Assembly: GCA_009775225.1 (NCBI GenBank)
Contig: VSPE01000030.1
Location: 1 to 26,952, forward strand
DNA: 26,952 bases
From: Muribaculaceae bacterium
Lineage (GTDB): Bacteria > Bacteroidota > Bacteroidia > Bacteroidales > Muribaculaceae
Direction of reading: 5' to 3'
Below, piece after piece: positions 1-6,843 of this stretch (position 1 is its first letter; each line of letters opens with the position of its first letter). The notes beneath the pieces are model-generated. The model was not told where the DNA came from. It saw nothing but the letters and a program-made list of their open reading frames with translations, and did no database searches. A program made the translations under genes and the position numbers.

Positions 1-4
1 CGGG

Positions 5-30
5 AATCAAGGCGTCAGCCTTGATTTTTT
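5..30 (+). terminator. Rho-independent terminator-like hairpin in left repeat
   Basis: A 9-bp perfect stem (5-13 with 18-26) and 4-base loop are followed by T residues to position 30. Read on the + strand, this would stop transcripts entering from the left of the window, insulating yjbQ. Confidence 0.6.
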
Positions 31-64
31 ATTCTGCCGGTGTAAAAATCTCAGGATTTTTATC

Positions 65-72
65 TAAATTTG
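65..72 (+). promoter_or_regulatory. Putative -7 box for yjbQ inside the repeat
   Basis: TAAATTTG matches the Bacteroidota -7 consensus TAnnTTTG and lies 33 bases before the yjbQ start codon. No convincing -33 TTG is seen at the usual 19-20 base spacing, so strength is uncertain. The same box occurs mirror-imaged at 26881-26888. Confidence 0.45.
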
Positions 73-105
73 TATTAATAACAACAAAAATCGAGGCTGG
101 ATTGA

Positions 106-519
106 ATGATTAAGCAGATAGAATTTCGGCTCCCCGCCATGAAGCGCGGGTGTCACCTTATCACGTCAGAGATAGTGCGGCGCCTGCCGCAGCCCCTCCC
201 CGAGTGCGCGCTTGTCAATATCTTCGTAAAGCACACCTCATGCGCACTATCCGTCAACGAAAACGCCGACCCCGATGTGCGCGTAGACCTCAACGCCGTT
301 CTCGACAGGCTTGCACCCGAAAACGCACCATTCTACACCCATACCTTCGAGGGACCCGACGACATGCCGGCGCACGCCAAGTCATCTTTGCTCGGAGTCT
401 CGCTCACCGTACCTGTAAGCGGCGGACGACTCAACCTCGGCACATGGCAAGGAATATACCTGTGCGAGTTCCGCGACTACGGCGGCCCGCGCTTCATCGT
501 GATTACCGTGTATTACTGA
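106..519 (+). CDS. yjbQ: YjbQ/UPF0047 family protein
   Basis: The 137-residue protein has the full length and motif set of the YjbQ (UPF0047) family: HTSCAL at residues 43-48, NENADPDV at 51-58, EGPDDMPAH at 82-90 followed by KSSLLG, and GTWQGIYLCEFRD at 112-124. Family members are small soluble trimeric proteins; E. coli YjbQ shows weak secondary thiamine-phosphate synthase activity, and the true physiological reaction is unsettled. The conserved His and acidic residues thought to form the active site are present. The gene stands alone, 33 bases downstream of a -7 box that lies within the terminal repeat. The stop codon sits in a 14-base tandem duplication (510-523 and 524-537). Assignment to the family is secure; the cellular function is not. 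Confidence 0.93.
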   Translation: MIKQIEFRLPAMKRGCHLITSEIVRRLPQPLPECALVNIFVKHTSCALSVNENADPDVRVDLNAVLDRLAPENAPFYTHTFEGPDDMPAHAKSSLLGVSLTVPVSGGRLNLGTWQGIYLCEFRDYGGPRFIVITVYY

Positions 520-537
520 CCGAGTATTACTGACCGA
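510..537 (+). repeat. 14-bp perfect tandem duplication at yjbQ stop codon
   Basis: The unit GTATTACTGACCGA occurs at 510-523 and immediately again at 524-537. The first copy holds the last two codons and the TGA stop of yjbQ. It looks like a small slippage duplication next to a truncated gene. Confidence 0.9.
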
Positions 538-610
538 CGCTCGGGCCGGTGCTTACTTACTTCCCTTAATGTGTCGCACTCATCGAAAGAGGAAGTTACA
601 CTGTCTTTTC

Positions 611-823
611 TCATTTCACCTCTACAGTATCATCATCCACATTTGTGACAGCGCATACCGCTATCGCTTTTTCATTGATGAAACCGACATAGAGATTGCA
701 TCTGTCGAGATTGCGCTCAATCATGTACTCCGCTTCGTCGCCTATAAGAAGTAGTGGCAAAAACTTCCGCTTGTTTTCATCGGCCTCGATTATGTGTAAA
801 TTGTCGTTGTCAATCTTATTCAT
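611..823 (-). pseudogene. N-terminal fragment of a GNAT acetyltransferase
   Basis: The frame starting at ATG 823 encodes 70 residues resembling the first third of Bacteroidales GNAT-family N-acetyltransferases: an acidic N-terminus, KFLPLLLIGDEAEYMIERNL (a typical alpha1-alpha2 pattern), then two beta strands, LYVGFINEKAIAVCAV and NVDDDTVEVK. In intact members the last strand continues into the acetyl-CoA binding loop (Q/R-x-x-G-x-G/A). Here a TGA follows at 611-613, and no frame downstream towards yjbQ supplies that loop. The piece therefore cannot bind acetyl-CoA in the usual way and is best read as a decayed or truncated gene. The frame is open upstream to 898, but that part overlaps the terminator of the adjacent tRNA. 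Family assignment is by pattern only. Confidence 0.6.
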
Positions 824-884
824 CCTGCAAAAGTGATTAATAATTAGTTTCGATATGACGCCTTGCCCAATAGCACAAAACGGC

Positions 885-933
885 AATAAAAAAAGCATTG
901 AACTGCAATGTATAACATTAGCAAATTCAATGC
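885..933 (-). terminator. Terminator of tRNA-Gly(CCC)
   Basis: On the minus strand, arms GCATTGAA (933-926) and TTCAATGC (902-895) pair, and a nested inner hairpin extends the stem. A run of T follows (894-888). It begins 14 bases after the tRNA 3' end. Confidence 0.7.
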
Positions 934-946
934 CTTAGACAATAAG

Positions 947-1019
947 AGCGGTAGACGAGGCTCGAACTCGCGACCCTCAGCTTGGGAAGCTGATGCTCTA
1001 CCAACTGAGCTACTACCGC
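947..1019 (-). tRNA. tRNA-Gly (anticodon CCC)
   Basis: A 73-base cloverleaf on the minus strand. Acceptor arms GCGGTAG and CTACCGC pair perfectly, with T as discriminator base. The D-loop has AGCTCAGTTGGTAGAGC, the anticodon stem-loop is TCAGC-TTCCCAA-GCTGA giving anticodon CCC, and the T-arm contains GTTCGAGCC. CCA is not encoded. It reads GGG codons. Confidence 0.96.
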
Positions 1020-1031
1020 GTAACAACGGCA

Positions 1032-1039
1032 CAAAGGTA
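1032..1039 (-). promoter_or_regulatory. -7 box of tRNA-Gly(CCC)
   Basis: The minus strand reads TACCTTTG, matching TAnnTTTG, 12 bases before the first tRNA base. No clear -33 element was seen. Confidence 0.6.
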
Positions 1040-1091
1040 CACATTTTTTTCGTAAAAAAGATATATTTGCGTTAAAAAATGAACTTGGGAC

Positions 1092-1123
1092 TTGGGGTGA
1101 TAAAAAAAGATTTTGTACATTTG
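1092..1123 (+). promoter_or_regulatory. Putative promoter of the SecB-like gene
   Basis: TACATTTG at 1116-1123 fits the -7 consensus. A TTGGGG at 1092 gives a 21-base spacer. The start codon at 1165 lies 41 bases downstream. Confidence 0.6.
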
Positions 1124-1164
1124 TAGGCACCAACACTTTGTAATATTAAGGCGTTGTAAATACT

Positions 1165-1635
1165 ATGGAAACAGCATCTATTAACTTCAGACTATTATCT
1201 GTGCGGGAGGTGGAGGGCGCAACGGCCATTAACCGCCGCGCACTGCGCCGGTTGGGGCGCACCCCCGTAAATGTGGATATGAATGTGCGCGTAGTGCCCG
1301 ACCTTGACCACTCTATGGTGAGCCTTATCGTCACCTGCTCGTATGTTGCCGTAATCGGGCTTATCCGCACTCGAGTGCTTTCGTGCTCTACGGTGTCGAC
1401 GTTCGAGATAGAGAATCTGGCGGCGCACGTGACTATGCAGGGCGAAGAGGTGATAGTCGGAGGAAAGCTTATGCAGACCATGCTCGGAATAGCGGTAGGA
1501 GCGCTCCGCGGTGTTATTGCCGTGCGCACAGCCGACACCCCTCTCCGCTTCCGTCCGCTGCCGGTGATAGACCTGACTGCACTGATGTACCGACTTCACT
1601 ACGGGAATGCACCGTCGGCAGCTATTCCGATGTAG
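1165..1635 (+). CDS. SecB-fold-like hypothetical protein
   Basis: This 156-residue protein has no catalytic motif. Its second half resembles orphan SecB-like proteins of Bacteroidales: alternating strands ending in TFEIENL (79-85), then a helix and a conserved tail TMLGIAVGALRGVIAV (105-120) leading to PLPVIDLTAL (131-140). In SecB-fold proteins this corresponds to the beta-sheet, the long helix that starts at an 'IG/AxxRG' segment, and the terminal proline-rich motif. SecB-type proteins hold unfolded exported polypeptides; orphan copies can also be antitoxin chaperones, but no toxin gene is adjacent here. The gene stands alone between two tRNA loci with its own promoter. No signal peptide or membrane segment is present, so a cytoplasmic location is inferred. 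The family call is moderate; the role is unknown. Confidence 0.75.
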   Translation: METASINFRLLSVREVEGATAINRRALRRLGRTPVNVDMNVRVVPDLDHSMVSLIVTCSYVAVIGLIRTRVLSCSTVSTFEIENLAAHVTMQGEEVIVGGKLMQTMLGIAVGALRGVIAVRTADTPLRFRPLPVIDLTALMYRLHYGNAPSAAIPM

Positions 1636-1708
1636 ATACTGAAGTATACTCAATAGCAGGTGTTTACAAAGCGAAGACAAAATGATTGCAAAAATAATCG
1701 CCGAAAAA

Positions 1709-1740
1709 TTTGGTGGTGTTAAAAAAAAGCACTAACTTTG
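1709..1740 (+). promoter_or_regulatory. Promoter of the tRNA-Gly/tRNA-Leu operon
   Basis: TTTGG (1709-1713) and TAACTTTG (1733-1740) are separated by 19 bases, a near-ideal Bacteroidota -33/-7 pair, 27 bases before the first tRNA. Confidence 0.85.
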
Positions 1741-1767
1741 CATCGCATTTGAGAGGAATGCCCTTCT

Positions 1768-1840
<73 letters not shown>

Positions 1841-1884
1841 CAAAAGCTTTTTAGCTTCCCTCAGTGCCTATGGCGCTTCCCCAT

Positions 1885-1968
1885 GTCCGGGTGGTGGAAT
1901 TGGTAGACACGCTACTTTGAGGGGGTAGTGGGCGAAAGCCTGTGTGAGTTCGAATCTCATCTCGGACA
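1885..1968 (+). tRNA. tRNA-Leu (anticodon GAG)
   Basis: An 84-base type II tRNA with a long variable arm. Acceptor arms GTCCGGG and CTCGGAC pair with one G-U, discriminator A; the D-arm contains GGAATTGGTAGAC; the anticodon arm CTACT-TTGAGGG-GGTAG gives anticodon GAG; the T-arm has GTTCGAATC. It lies 44 bases after tRNA-Gly with no intervening promoter, so the two are probably co-transcribed. Confidence 0.97.
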
Positions 1969-1972
1969 CTGA

Positions 1973-2006
1973 AAAGAGTTGCAAGCATAATTGCTTGCAA
2001 CTCTTT
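1973..2006 (+). terminator. Terminator of the tRNA operon
   Basis: A perfect 15-bp stem (1973-1987 with 1992-2006) with loop TAAT begins four bases after tRNA-Leu. The T run is short, but the stem is unusually long and stable. Confidence 0.8.
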
Positions 2007-2099
2007 CTGCATATATACCCTATCTATCGTGTACGGGAACAACTCGGTTATATAATTGTTATCAATATAGCTAAACTATATTTTCGCGATTTCAACTAT

Positions 2100-3380
2100 A
2101 TGGACGATGTCATAATAATCATAATCCTAATCCTGCTCAACGGCATATTCTCGATGTCGGAAATAGCCCTGATATCTGCTCGAAAAGCGCGTCTTGCGTC
2201 CGATGCAAAGCATGGAAGCAAGGGCGCTGAGGCCGCTCTCAGGCTTGCTGAGAACCCCGACACATTTCTTTCTACAATTCAGATAGGCATCACACTCATC
2301 GGTATTCTCACGGGTCTCTATTCCGGAGCCGCGCTGGCTGCCGATGTGGGGCGCATGCTTCAGCACCTTGGGCTCGAGGCTCGTACGGCACAGACCGTCG
2401 GGCAGATTGCCATTGTGGCCGTGGTTACATTTCTGTCGATAGTTGTAGGCGAACTGGTGCCAAAAAGAATAGGACTCGCCGCCGCTAATACTGTTGCACG
2501 GCTTATCGCAAGACCGATGAAGGTTCTCTCGATAGTCGCCATGCCTGCAGTATGGCTGCTCTCCGTCTCTACAGCCCTAATAGTAAGGATGCTCGGAATG
2601 AAAGGCAAAGAAAATACTGTCACGGAAGATGAAATCAAGGCCCTTATACGCGACGGCGCCGATGCCGGTCAGGTACGTAAGGTAGAGCAGGATATAATGG
2701 AACGGGCACTCGTGCTCGGCGACCTTCGCATAGCATCCATAATGACTCCGAAAATCGACGTCGAAGCCATGCGTCTCGACATGTCGGGAGCCGAGGTGAA
2801 GCAAGTCCTGTCGACTGCCCTCCACAACAACTATCCGGTGTTCTGCGACAAAGCCCACGGCAAGGTTTGCGGCATCGTATCTCTGAAACAGCTGGTGCTT
2901 GCCATACATTCCGCCTCTTTCGCACTGGCCGATGTAGTGTCGCGCCCGGTATATTTTCCCGAGTCGATGAGCGTATATGATGCCCTCGACAGGATGAAGA
3001 AAGCCGATATGCACTTCGCGCTCGTATGTGATGAGTTCGGTGCAATGACAGGTGTAATCACACCTGCCGACATCCTCGATGCTCTTGTGGGGCTGCTCCC
3101 GAAGCAAGACCCGGGAATAGTCAAAGACGGCGACAACAGCTGGACGGTCGATGCCGCCTTGCTGTTTTACGACTTCCTCAGCTATTTCGGGTTCGAAGAC
3201 CTCTACACCCCGGCATCGTATTCTACTGTTGGCGGTTTTATCCTCGAAGAGCTCCGGCGCATGCCGGAGTCGGGCGACACCGTGGTGTGGAACGGCCTGT
3301 CGTTCACCGTCGTCGCGCTCGACGGTGCCCGCATCCGCACAGTGGCTTTGCGGATGCTTTCTCCCGGGCACGACTTGTAG
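2100..3380 (+). CDS. CNNM/CBS/CorC-domain membrane protein (HlyC/CorC family)
   Basis: The 426-residue protein has the standard three-part build of the HlyC/CorC (UPF0053, CNNM) family: a DUF21 membrane domain (about 1-190) with the N-terminal NGIFSMSEIAL (14-24) and the hallmark GELVPK (117-122); a CBS pair (about 205-330) opened by IMTPKIDV and ended by DEFGAMTGVIT; and a C-terminal CorC_HlyC domain (about 345-424). Relatives are implicated in Mg2+/Co2+ efflux and bind Mg-ATP at the CBS pair; the old 'hemolysin' label is not informative. The frame is open upstream to 1944, but that part runs through tRNA-Leu and its terminator. ATG 2100, which puts the hydrophobic first helix right at the N-terminus, is the likely start. 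Ion specificity cannot be told from sequence. Confidence 0.93.
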   Translation: MDDVIIIIILILLNGIFSMSEIALISARKARLASDAKHGSKGAEAALRLAENPDTFLSTIQIGITLIGILTGLYSGAALAADVGRMLQHLGLEARTAQTVGQIAIVAVVTFLSIVVGELVPKRIGLAAANTVARLIARPMKVLSIVAMPAVWLLSVSTALIVRMLGMKGKENTVTEDEIKALIRDGADAGQVRKVEQDIMERALVLGDLRIASIMTPKIDVEAMRLDMSGAEVKQVLSTALHNNYPVFCDKAHGKVCGIVSLKQLVLAIHSASFALADVVSRPVYFPESMSVYDALDRMKKADMHFALVCDEFGAMTGVITPADILDALVGLLPKQDPGIVKDGDNSWTVDAALLFYDFLSYFGFEDLYTPASYSTVGGFILEELRRMPESGDTVVWNGLSFTVVALDGARIRTVALRMLSPGHDL

Positions 3381-3404
3381 TTGCTCCATTACTTGCTAAT
3401 TTCG
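3375..3404 (+). promoter_or_regulatory. Putative promoter of the integrase gene
   Basis: TTG (3375-3377) lies 19 bases upstream of TAATTTCG (3397-3404), one mismatch from TAnnTTTG. The -33 element lies within the end of the preceding gene. Transcription would start near 3410, about 20 bases before the start codon. Confidence 0.4.
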
Positions 3405-3435
3405 GGGTGTCTAACCAATAAAACCCCAAGTAATG
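3387..3435. repeat. Nested inverted repeats spanning integrase start
   Basis: CATTACTT (3387-3394) pairs with AAGTAATG (3428-3435), and GGGGT (3404-3408) with ACCCC (3423-3427). The right arms are contiguous (13 bases) and include the ATG of the integrase. It may be an operator or recombinase binding site, or chance. Confidence 0.6.
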
Positions 3436-4617
3436 ACATCTGTAAAGGTAAAGTTCCGTCCCTCGGCTCCCGAGGGCAAATCAGGTTCCGTATATTATCG
3501 GATTATCCATGCCCGTATGGTGAGAAGTATCACCACCGACATTAAAATATCTTCCGACGCATGGGATGATGTCGCGTCAATGCCATGCCTTGTAGAACAT
3601 CGCGAGACTGTTCTTGCCGATATATCCCGCATCCACCGCATTATAGCATATTTCGAAGCCTCGGGCCTCACGTTCTCGGCCGATGATATCGTATGGCGCT
3701 ACAGGTGCGCCCGCTCTACAGCCTCACTCTCCGTGTACATGGCGCGCATCATCGACTCGCTCAAGGCGGCAGGACGACTGCGCACCGCCGAAACATACGG
3801 CTCTACTCTGCGCAGCTTCACTACATTCCGCGCCGAAACAGGAGCTTCTCTCGATATACTCCTCGATGCGTTCTCTCCCACCGTCGCCGAGGCATATCAG
3901 GACTGGATGCGCCGAAGAGGGCTGGTACCCAATACCACATCATTCTATCTGCGCATCCTAAGAGCGGTGTACCGCCGCGCTGTCGCCGAAGGGATTACCG
4001 ACGACAAAAATCCATTCAGCTGCGTATATACAGGCATCGATGACACCGTGAAACGGGCGCTGACACTCCCTCAGCTACGCCGGCTGTGCCATCTCGACCT
4101 TACTGGCGCACCCGCTCTCGACTTTGCCCGCGATATGTTTATGATGAGCTTCTATCTCCGCGGTATGAGTTTCATCGACATGGCTTGTCTTCGCAAGACC
4201 GACCTGTGTGCCGGGCGCATCACATACCGCCGTCGGAAGACGGGGAGACTGCTGTCTATCCGCTGGACTGCCGAGATGCAGGCTATTGTCGACAAATACC
4301 CTGCATCCGAAAGCCCCTTCCTGCTCCCCCTGGTTTCTCCGGGAAGCTCCTCCGTGCATGCTTCATATCGCCGCACTGCCTCACGCATCAACGCCAGTCT
4401 CCACACTATTGCAGGACGTATGCACCTTCCGCTGCACCTCACAATGTATGTGGCGCGCCACAGCTGGGCCTCTGTTGCATACCGAAAAGGTGTGGCAATG
4501 AGTGTAATCAGCGAAGGTATGGGACACTTATCCGAGGCGACCACCCGCATATATCTCGCCTCGCTCGACACCGCCACCATCGACCGAGCCAATTCACTCA
4601 TTATCCGCTCGCTCTAA
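3433..4617 (+). CDS. Tyrosine recombinase / site-specific integrase
   Basis: A 394-residue phage-integrase-family protein of the Bacteroidales type. There is an N-terminal arm-binding-like region (about 1-90), a SAM-like core-binding domain (about 95-195) and a catalytic domain (about 205-394). Catalytic residues visible are Arg243 in YLRGMSF, Lys269 in the beta-hairpin, Arg342 in YVARHSWA, His365 in EGMGH and the nucleophile Tyr374 in TRIYLASLD. The box II first position, classically His, is Tyr339, as seen in many proteins of this group. Such enzymes cut and rejoin DNA through a 3'-phosphotyrosine link; in Bacteroidales they move integrative elements or flip local promoters. No transfer genes, phage genes or att duplications lie nearby, so its substrate is unknown. 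An inverted repeat overlaps its start codon. Confidence 0.93.
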   Translation: MTSVKVKFRPSAPEGKSGSVYYRIIHARMVRSITTDIKISSDAWDDVASMPCLVEHRETVLADISRIHRIIAYFEASGLTFSADDIVWRYRCARSTASLSVYMARIIDSLKAAGRLRTAETYGSTLRSFTTFRAETGASLDILLDAFSPTVAEAYQDWMRRRGLVPNTTSFYLRILRAVYRRAVAEGITDDKNPFSCVYTGIDDTVKRALTLPQLRRLCHLDLTGAPALDFARDMFMMSFYLRGMSFIDMACLRKTDLCAGRITYRRRKTGRLLSIRWTAEMQAIVDKYPASESPFLLPLVSPGSSSVHASYRRTASRINASLHTIAGRMHLPLHLTMYVARHSWASVAYRKGVAMSVISEGMGHLSEATTRIYLASLDTATIDRANSLIIRSL

Positions 4618-4623
4618 AAAATA

Positions 4624-4653
4624 TTGCAGCCCGCAAAAAAAATCGTAACTTTG
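4624..4653 (+). promoter_or_regulatory. Promoter of the GH20 gene
   Basis: TTG (4624-4626) and TAACTTTG (4646-4653) are spaced by 19 bases, seven bases after the integrase stop. This excludes the upstream ATG at 4624 as translation start. Confidence 0.8.
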
Positions 4654-4698
4654 TGTTATCAATTATCAACTACAACAAAACACCCTGCAAAAACAGCC

Positions 4699-6291
4699 AT
4701 GAACCGCTCTACGCTCCGCCTCCTCCTCGTTATGGTGCTGTGTTGCTGTGTCGTGCCGCACGCATCCGCCGCATCTCCGCAAATAGTACCGCTCCCACAG
4801 ACATTCAAAACCGCGAAAGGCAGCCTCGCGCCGGCATCCCTGCGCTCAGGCATATATATCGACCCCGCTTCCTCTGTCGACCGTTCTGTTGCATATGAAT
4901 GGCTCGCCGAGGCCGGCATCGACACCATTCCGGCATCTGAGGTCGCCACGGCCTCTGTGGCGATGAAAATCTGCCCTGGAGTCACAGGCAACCGCGAGGG
5001 GTACACACTCACCGTATCGCTTTCCCGCATCGACATCTGCGCCGATTCCGATGCCGGCATAATCTGGGCGCTGCAGACGCTCAGGCAGTATGCTGCCGGT
5101 AAAGACCGCATCGATGCCATAACGATTAGCGACACTCCCGCCTATCCCTGGCGAAGCTATCTTATGGACGAAAGCCGTCACTTTTTCGGCCCCGAGGCTG
5201 CCAGAAGAGTCATCGACGAGCTCTCTCGTCTCAAGATGAATGTGCTACATTGGCATCTTACCGACGGCGCAGGCTGGCGCATCGAGATACCTCAATATCC
5301 GCGCCTTACTGAAGTCGGTTCCAAGCTCGACTATTCACACCGTTTCGTCACCCCCGAGCAGTGGGACTCCATATATCCTTCGCGCAGAGCATACTATACC
5401 GCTGCCGAAATAAAAGACATTGTAGCCTATGCCCGCAAGCGCGGTGTAACCGTGATGCCCGAAATCGAGATGCCCGGCCACCAACTCGCGGCCATTGCAT
5501 CATATCCGTGGCTCGGAACATCCTCCCGCATGGCAGGCAAAGCTGTCACCGGCGACCTGCTGAACGTTGCCGACCCCTCGGTAGAGCAGTTCCTTCGCGA
5601 TGTACTCGATTACGTCATAGACCTCTTCGGCATCGACACCATACACATCGGCGGCGACGAAGCTGAATACAAACACTGGAGCGGAGCGCCTGGCGTTGCC
5701 GCATACATGGCAGAGAACGGTATGCAGCAGCCGTGGGAGCTGCAGGACAGGCTCGTCCGTCGTATGGCACGCTACCTCGACGGTAAAGGTGTCCGCATGA
5801 TGGGCTGGAACGAAATCACGGGCCATGACCCCGCCCGCAGGGCCGAAGTCGACGGCTCTATCGCCCAGTTCTGGCAAGGCGATATCTCTGGCCTCGGCAG
5901 AGCCGCCTCGCAGGGTTACCTCACCGTAAACTCCGACCAGCTATACACCTACCTCGATTACGACTACGACGGCACACCCCTGTGGAAGTGCTTCCGTTTC
6001 AACCCTATACCCGCAAATATAGATGCCTCACTCCGCGAAAAGGTCATAGGTTTCGGGGCACAGATGTGGGCCGAGAAGGTACCCGATTTCGCCCAGCTAT
6101 GCTACATGACATTCCCACGTATCGCCGCCCTGGCAGAGCGCGGCTGGTCGCCCGCCGACAATACCGACTACACCGACTTTATGCGCCGCGTGCAGCCCCT
6201 CCAGACTCTGTGGCGAGCCTCCGGCATAATCAACACTCAGCCTGTATACGACCGCAAAGAGCCTAAAGCCAAAATGCCTAAAGGACGCTAA
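4699..6291 (+). CDS. Secreted GH20 beta-N-acetylhexosaminidase
   Basis: The 530-residue protein is a complete glycoside hydrolase family 20 enzyme. Residues 1-24 form a signal peptide ending at ASA; about 27-145 is the GH20b N-terminal domain; about 148-500 is the catalytic (beta/alpha)8 barrel. Visible active-site motifs are PWRSYLMDESRHF (150-162, substrate Arg152), HWHLTDGAGWR (184-194), PEIEMPGH (254-261) and the catalytic Asp320-Glu321 pair in HIGGDEAEYKHW. GH20 enzymes release terminal GlcNAc or GalNAc by substrate-assisted catalysis with retention of configuration, acting here probably in the periplasm on host glycans or mucin. The start at 4699 is chosen because a promoter lies at 4624-4653. 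It is a single-gene unit with its own terminator, not part of a polysaccharide utilisation locus. The lysine-rich C-terminal tail is not part of the fold. Confidence 0.95.
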   Translation: MNRSTLRLLLVMVLCCCVVPHASAASPQIVPLPQTFKTAKGSLAPASLRSGIYIDPASSVDRSVAYEWLAEAGIDTIPASEVATASVAMKICPGVTGNREGYTLTVSLSRIDICADSDAGIIWALQTLRQYAAGKDRIDAITISDTPAYPWRSYLMDESRHFFGPEAARRVIDELSRLKMNVLHWHLTDGAGWRIEIPQYPRLTEVGSKLDYSHRFVTPEQWDSIYPSRRAYYTAAEIKDIVAYARKRGVTVMPEIEMPGHQLAAIASYPWLGTSSRMAGKAVTGDLLNVADPSVEQFLRDVLDYVIDLFGIDTIHIGGDEAEYKHWSGAPGVAAYMAENGMQQPWELQDRLVRRMARYLDGKGVRMMGWNEITGHDPARRAEVDGSIAQFWQGDISGLGRAASQGYLTVNSDQLYTYLDYDYDGTPLWKCFRFNPIPANIDASLREKVIGFGAQMWAEKVPDFAQLCYMTFPRIAALAERGWSPADNTDYTDFMRRVQPLQTLWRASGIINTQPVYDRKEPKAKMPKGR

Positions 6292-6316
6292 TTAACACCG
6301 CAACGGACTCATAATT

Positions 6317-6359
6317 AACATCGGTGTGCATAAAACTTGCACATCGATGTTTTTATTTT
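6317..6359 (+). terminator. Terminator after the GH20 gene
   Basis: A 14-bp stem with one G-U pair (6317-6330 with 6338-6351) and a 7-base loop is followed by a T-rich run to 6359, 25 bases after the stop. Confidence 0.85.
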
Positions 6360-6388
6360 GCGCACAGAAACAATAAAAACACGCAACT

Positions 6389-6613
6389 ATGTCATTTTGG
6401 AGCTTTATAGGCAAACTTGCCCTTTTCGACATGCTGTTCAACGCACATTCATCCGATAGCAAAAATCGCAAGATGGAGTATCCGTCTTACACACGTCGCT
6501 ACGGATACGATTACGAAGACTGTGACTGCGGATGCAGAAGCGATGATTACATCGGCCACGATAGCTGGAGCTACACCCATGACCCCGATTCATACGACTC
6601 CGATGACTGGTAA
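6389..6613 (+). CDS. Small acidic hypothetical protein
   Basis: A 74-residue protein I cannot assign to a family. It opens with a hydrophobic stretch, SFWSFIGKLALFDMLF (2-17), which could be an amphipathic helix or a membrane-proximal anchor rather than a cleaved signal. The rest is rich in Asp, Tyr and Ser, with a cysteine cluster DCDCGC (44-49) and an acidic end SDDW. Three closely spaced cysteines and many aspartates could bind metal, but this is conjecture. The start follows an A-rich leader (AAACACGCAACT), common for Bacteroidota, and a weak -7-like TTATTTTG occurs at 6353-6360. Composition is unlike a random frame, which favours a real gene. The reverse strand also has a long open frame here. 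Confidence 0.6.
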   Translation: MSFWSFIGKLALFDMLFNAHSSDSKNRKMEYPSYTRRYGYDYEDCDCGCRSDDYIGHDSWSYTHDPDSYDSDDW

Positions 6614-6649
6614 AATCAGTCGCCTGGTATAGCTCTGTAAGAGGCTCGT

Positions 6650-6838
6650 AAAAAGCCCTGGAGCAGCATTGTCCTGTGAGGCCACATTCATGTGACCCAC
6701 CGAGAGCAGGCATCTGTGCAGTCACAGGCGCCGCTCCTACTTGTGTGTTTGTCTGAAATTGGTTTACATGATTGAGTACTTTGCATTTCATAGTTTTCAT
6801 AACATTTATAATTTTGAAGATTAATAAATTGATTTTTA
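6650..6838 (-). ncRNA. Candidate structured RNA (unassigned)
   Basis: On the minus strand GGAGCGGC (6737-6730) pairs with GCTGCTCC (6667-6660), and CCTGTGA (6728-6722) with TCACAGG (6679-6673), enclosing a third hairpin GGTCACA-TGAA-TGTGGCC (6697-6680). Two positions are G-U pairs on the minus strand but A-C or C-A mismatches on the plus strand, so the RNA, if real, is minus-sense. A TAATTTTG box lies upstream (6851-6844), and a run of five T follows the stem (6654-6650). The 5' part is A/T-rich and unstructured. The same stretch could instead be an mRNA: an open frame starts at ATG 6800 (MKTMKCKVLNHVNQF...). No known RNA family was recognised. Ends are estimates. Confidence 0.35.
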
Positions 6839-6843
6839 TGATG

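Larger units (their letters stand above)
1..74 (+). repeat. Left copy of 74-bp perfect terminal inverted repeat
   Basis: Bases 1-74 are the exact reverse complement of 26879-26952; the match stops at base 75. The repeat contains two perfect hairpins. The first has arms AATCAAGGC (5-13) and GCCTTGATT (18-26) with loop GTCA, followed by a T run. The second has arms TAAAAATC (43-50) and GATTTTTA (55-62) with loop TCAG. A TAAATTTG box lies at 65-72. The outer boundary cannot be seen because the window ends inside the repeat. It may be a genomic repeat at which the assembly broke, or one border of an invertible segment. Confidence 0.95.

Noticed and set aside
844..1136. Minus-strand frames across the tRNA-Gly(CCC) locus
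   Set aside because: They are translations of the tRNA and its flanks, with no family similarity.
1944..2099. Upstream start for the CorC-type gene
   Set aside because: It would begin inside tRNA-Leu and run through its terminator; ATG 2100 gives the normal N-terminus.
4624..4698. Upstream start for the GH20 gene
   Set aside because: The first codon coincides with the -33 element; ATG 4699 gives a proper signal peptide.
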